A DNA stretch of 5,865 bases, from contig DFFY01000106.1 in NCBI GenBank assembly GCA_002371115.1, positions 8,183 to 14,047 of the forward strand, written 5' to 3'. The notes beneath the pieces were generated by a model. The model saw nothing but the letters and a program-made list of their open reading frames with translations, was not told the origin of the DNA and ran no database searches. The translations under genes were made by a program, and so were the position numbers. Below, piece after piece: positions 3,983-5,865 of the stretch (position 1 is its first letter; each line of letters begins with the position of its first letter). The DNA comes from Bacteroidales bacterium UBA3764. GTDB lineage: Bacteria; Bacteroidota; Bacteroidia; Bacteroidales; UBA932.

Positions 3983-4458
3983 AACGCTTTATTCTCATAT
4001 TCACCATGCTCGCACTGAGCGTATCGGCCCTGGCCCAAAACGGGAAACAACTCTATAGTAAGTACTCCGACCTTCCGGGCATGGAAGCCGTGTACATCTC
4101 TCCCGCCATGTTCCGCATCATAGGCAAAATTCCCGACGTGGAACTCAACGACAAAAACGTCAACTTCTCCTCCATCATCAAATCCATGACCGGATTCTAT
4201 ATCCTGAACACGGAGAATGCCGAAGTGGGCACAAAACTTTTTGCCGATGTAAAGAAGTTTATCGACTCCGGCAAGTTCGAACTCCTGATGGAAGCTAAGG
4301 ACGACGGTCAGGTGGTCCGCATGTACACGGTGGGCGACGAAAAAACCGTGACCTCTTTTGTCATGCTGGCCCGGGACAAGGACGAAGTCTCCTTCATCTC
4401 CTTCGACGGCAACATGGACCGCCAGCAGATGGAGAATATCCTGGCCGCGGCCGACTAA
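3979..4458 (+). CDS. Exported DUF4252-type protein, second copy
   Basis: This 159-residue protein has a typical signal peptide (MKR, then FILIFTMLALSVSALA, cleavage probably after residue 19), so it is exported. There is no lipobox. The mature chain begins QNGKQLYSKYSDLPGMEAVY. The block at 102-124 (L-L-M-E-A-K-D, then VVRMYTVGDEKTV) corresponds to residues 108-130 of the first gene in the operon, which marks the two as diverged paralogues of a DUF4252-type family. It is the last gene of the four-gene cassette and overlaps the putative anti-sigma gene by ATGA. It may be part of the signal-sensing side of the sigma system or an effector; neither is shown. Its TAA stop overlaps the stop codon of the convergent thiamine pyrophosphokinase gene, and no terminator is visible. 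Confidence 0.87.
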   Translation: MKRFILIFTMLALSVSALAQNGKQLYSKYSDLPGMEAVYISPAMFRIIGKIPDVELNDKNVNFSSIIKSMTGFYILNTENAEVGTKLFADVKKFIDSGKFELLMEAKDDGQVVRMYTVGDEKTVTSFVMLARDKDEVSFISFDGNMDRQQMENILAAAD

Positions 4459-5096
4459 TCCACCATCACCAGGGCGGGGGCGGGGTGGTTGAAGTGGAGG
4501 GAGACGATGGGCTCGGTGGTGCGGTTGAGGGTGGCTTTCCACCAGGCATCGAACACCACCCCGTCCAGCGGCCACGCAAGGCCTTCGGAGGTCACTCTCA
4601 ACGAATTGTCCGCACTGAAGAACGAGAATCTGCGGCCTTCACCCAGGTGGAGGTCGCAGCTGCCCGTAATGGCAAAGGCCGTACCGTAGTCGGAGACCAT
4701 GGACACCTTCCGCCCGCCCAGGTCGAACAGGCGGGTATATTCCATCAGGAGCCCCAGGTTGCCGATAGTATGGTCCTCCCGCAGCCCCGTGGCGCCCAGA
4801 ATCACTATCTCCTGCACCTCCGGATGCTCCCCAAGCACCCAGCGCATGGCCTTGGTGAGGTCATTGTAGTCCTGCTCCGTCACGTGGACCAGGCAGGAGG
4901 CAAACTGTTCCTGCAGCGCCTGTGACAGGGAATCCAGGTCCCCCACGACCGCCAGCGGACAGGCGTCAGGCTTGTGCGCCAGCCACTGCTCCAGCGCCCC
5001 GTCGCAGCACACAACACCCTCCGCCGACTCCAGCAGGTACTGCGGATACGGTTCCGAAGGGAACTGCCCGTTGCAAAGAATGACGACGCTATTCAT
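4455..5096 (-). CDS. Thiamine pyrophosphokinase
   Basis: The 213-residue cytoplasmic enzyme transfers pyrophosphate from ATP to thiamine, making thiamine diphosphate in one step. Family motifs are in order: CDGA (31-34), VVGDLDSLS (50-58, acidic metal-binding loop), EQDYNDLTKAM (74-84), ILGATGLREDHTIGNLGLL (99-117), and a C-terminal beta domain with SLHFN near residue 203 that should form the thiamine-binding part. Length matches the usual 205-225 residues. The segment at 187-196 (KATLNRTTEP) replaces the more common SN-E/F-type stretch, a mild divergence. It begins within the last codons of fmt (8-bp overlap), so the two are co-transcribed. Direct thiamine phosphorylation suggests the cell salvages thiamine. 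No TPP riboswitch lies in the visible sequence, and the operon's promoter is outside the window. Confidence 0.93.
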   Translation of the reverse strand: MNSVVILCNGQFPSEPYPQYLLESAEGVVCCDGALEQWLAHKPDACPLAVVGDLDSLSQALQEQFASCLVHVTEQDYNDLTKAMRWVLGEHPEVQEIVILGATGLREDHTIGNLGLLMEYTRLFDLGGRKVSMVSDYGTAFAITGSCDLHLGEGRRFSFFSADNSLRVTSEGLAWPLDGVVFDAWWKATLNRTTEPIVSLHFNHPAPALVMVD

Positions 5097-5865
5097 CTTC
5101 CTTGGGCGTTGCCTTGGCCACTTCCTCCTTGGAAGTGCCCTGGGTGCAGACGTAGGCCGTTGGATTGCGGAAACCCAGCAGGAAGGAGCGCACGTCCATG
5201 CGCTTTTTACCGGATAGCTGCAGGTCGGTTATGGCGATGGCACCGTCCTGCGTGGCCACAGCGAAGTACGTCTTTCCGTCGCTGAGCACCGTTCCGGGCT
5301 CTCCGTGCAGGTCCATGCGCATTTCTCCGAAGAATACCTTGAGCTGGATCGGCGTTCCGGAAAGGGTATCCCCTTCCACCGGCACCAGCTCCGTGTAGGC
5401 GCAAGGGTAGGGGGAGAGGCCCCGGATGAGGTTGTACACGTGCTTGGTAGTGTCCCTCCAGTCAATGTGCTGGAGTTCGCGCGTGAGCTTGGGTGCCGGC
5501 TTCAGCAGCTCGGACCCCTGGATGAAGCTCCGCTGTACGCGCAGTTCCACATTCTTCTGCACAATGCCCTCCACCGTCTCAATCACCAGTGCGGAACCCA
5601 GTTCCATGAGCTTGTCATGCAGGGTTCCGGCCGTGTCTGTAGGCTCCACCCGGCACTCGGACCGCAGGATAATACCGCCGGTGTCAATTTTCTTGTCAAT
5701 CATGAAGGTGGTGACGCCGGTAATGTTCTCGCCGTTAATTACCGCCCAGTTGATGGGAGCGGCACCGCGATACTGCGGCAGCAGGGCGGCGTGCAGGTTG
5801 AAGGTGCCCAGTTTGGGCATGGTCCACACCACCTCCGGCAGCATGCGGAAGCCCACCACCACAAA
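5089..5865 (-). CDS. fmt: Methionyl-tRNA formyltransferase (5' end outside window)
   Basis: The visible 258 codons are the C-terminal four-fifths of the enzyme that formylates initiator Met-tRNA using 10-formyl-tetrahydrofolate. The catalytic triad is present: N and H in FNLHAALLPQYRGAAPI and D in KKIDTGG. Their spacing (N+2=H, N+38=D) equals that of E. coli N106/H108/D144, so about 83 N-terminal residues are missing. The C-terminal tRNA-binding domain (from about visible residue 125) holds HIDWRDTTKHVYNLIRGLSPYPCAY and ends in a charged tail rich in K and E. The frame stays open to the window edge, so the GTG near 5862 is an internal valine codon and not the start. The stop overlaps the thiamine pyrophosphokinase start. 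Confidence 0.96.
   Translation of the reverse strand, partial: FVVVGFRMLPEVVWTMPKLGTFNLHAALLPQYRGAAPINWAVINGENITGVTTFMIDKKIDTGGIILRSECRVEPTDTAGTLHDKLMELGSALVIETVEGIVQKNVELRVQRSFIQGSELLKPAPKLTRELQHIDWRDTTKHVYNLIRGLSPYPCAYTELVPVEGDTLSGTPIQLKVFFGEMRMDLHGEPGTVLSDGKTYFAVATQDGAIAITDLQLSGKKRMDVRSFLLGFRNPTAYVCTQGTSKEEVAKATPKEDE

Noticed and set aside
5860..5862. GTG as the start of fmt
   Set aside because: The frame is open to the window edge, and residue spacing against E. coli Fmt shows about 83 N-terminal residues are missing, so this is an internal valine codon.

Overview
The window looks like chromosomal DNA from a fairly GC-rich member of the Bacteroidota, probably Bacteroidales. The evidence is a Bacteroides-like SdhC/FrdC cytochrome b, a TrpB2-type enzyme resembling those of Bacteroides, two DUF4252-type proteins flanking an ECF sigma factor, no Shine-Dalgarno sequences ahead of the genes, and -7 elements of the Bacteroidota type (TAnnTTTG). 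The family and genus cannot be fixed from this stretch.

Left part, minus strand (1-1381): sdhC (577-1344) encodes a five-helix cytochrome b of succinate dehydrogenase/fumarate reductase, and no sdhA or sdhB follows it. Next, reading leftward, comes a compact regulatory region: a likely promoter (531-561), a 15-codon leader peptide with two adjacent Trp codons (474-521), three mutually exclusive RNA pairings, and a terminator with a U-run (398-428). After two copies of a 53-bp palindrome-plus-hairpin repeat and an A-rich initiation region comes the 5' part of a TrpB2-type tryptophan synthase beta gene (start at 209). The whole reads as classical ribosome-mediated trp attenuation controlling trpB2.

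Centre, plus strand (1382-2592): divergent from sdhC, a promoter drives pyrH (UMP kinase) and a closely spaced YtxH-domain envelope protein gene. A strong hairpin terminator ends the unit.

Right centre, plus strand (2695-4458): four genes are chained by ATGA stop/start overlaps. They encode an exported DUF4252-type protein, an ECF sigma factor, a small single-pass protein that is probably the anti-sigma factor, and a second exported DUF4252-type protein. This is a self-contained envelope-signalling cassette whose signal is unknown.

Right end, minus strand (4455-5865): fmt (methionyl-tRNA formyltransferase, 5' end outside the window) overlaps thiamine pyrophosphokinase by 8 bp. The latter ends tail-to-tail with the sigma operon, and the two stop codons overlap. 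No tRNA, rRNA, CRISPR array, transposase or phage gene was found.
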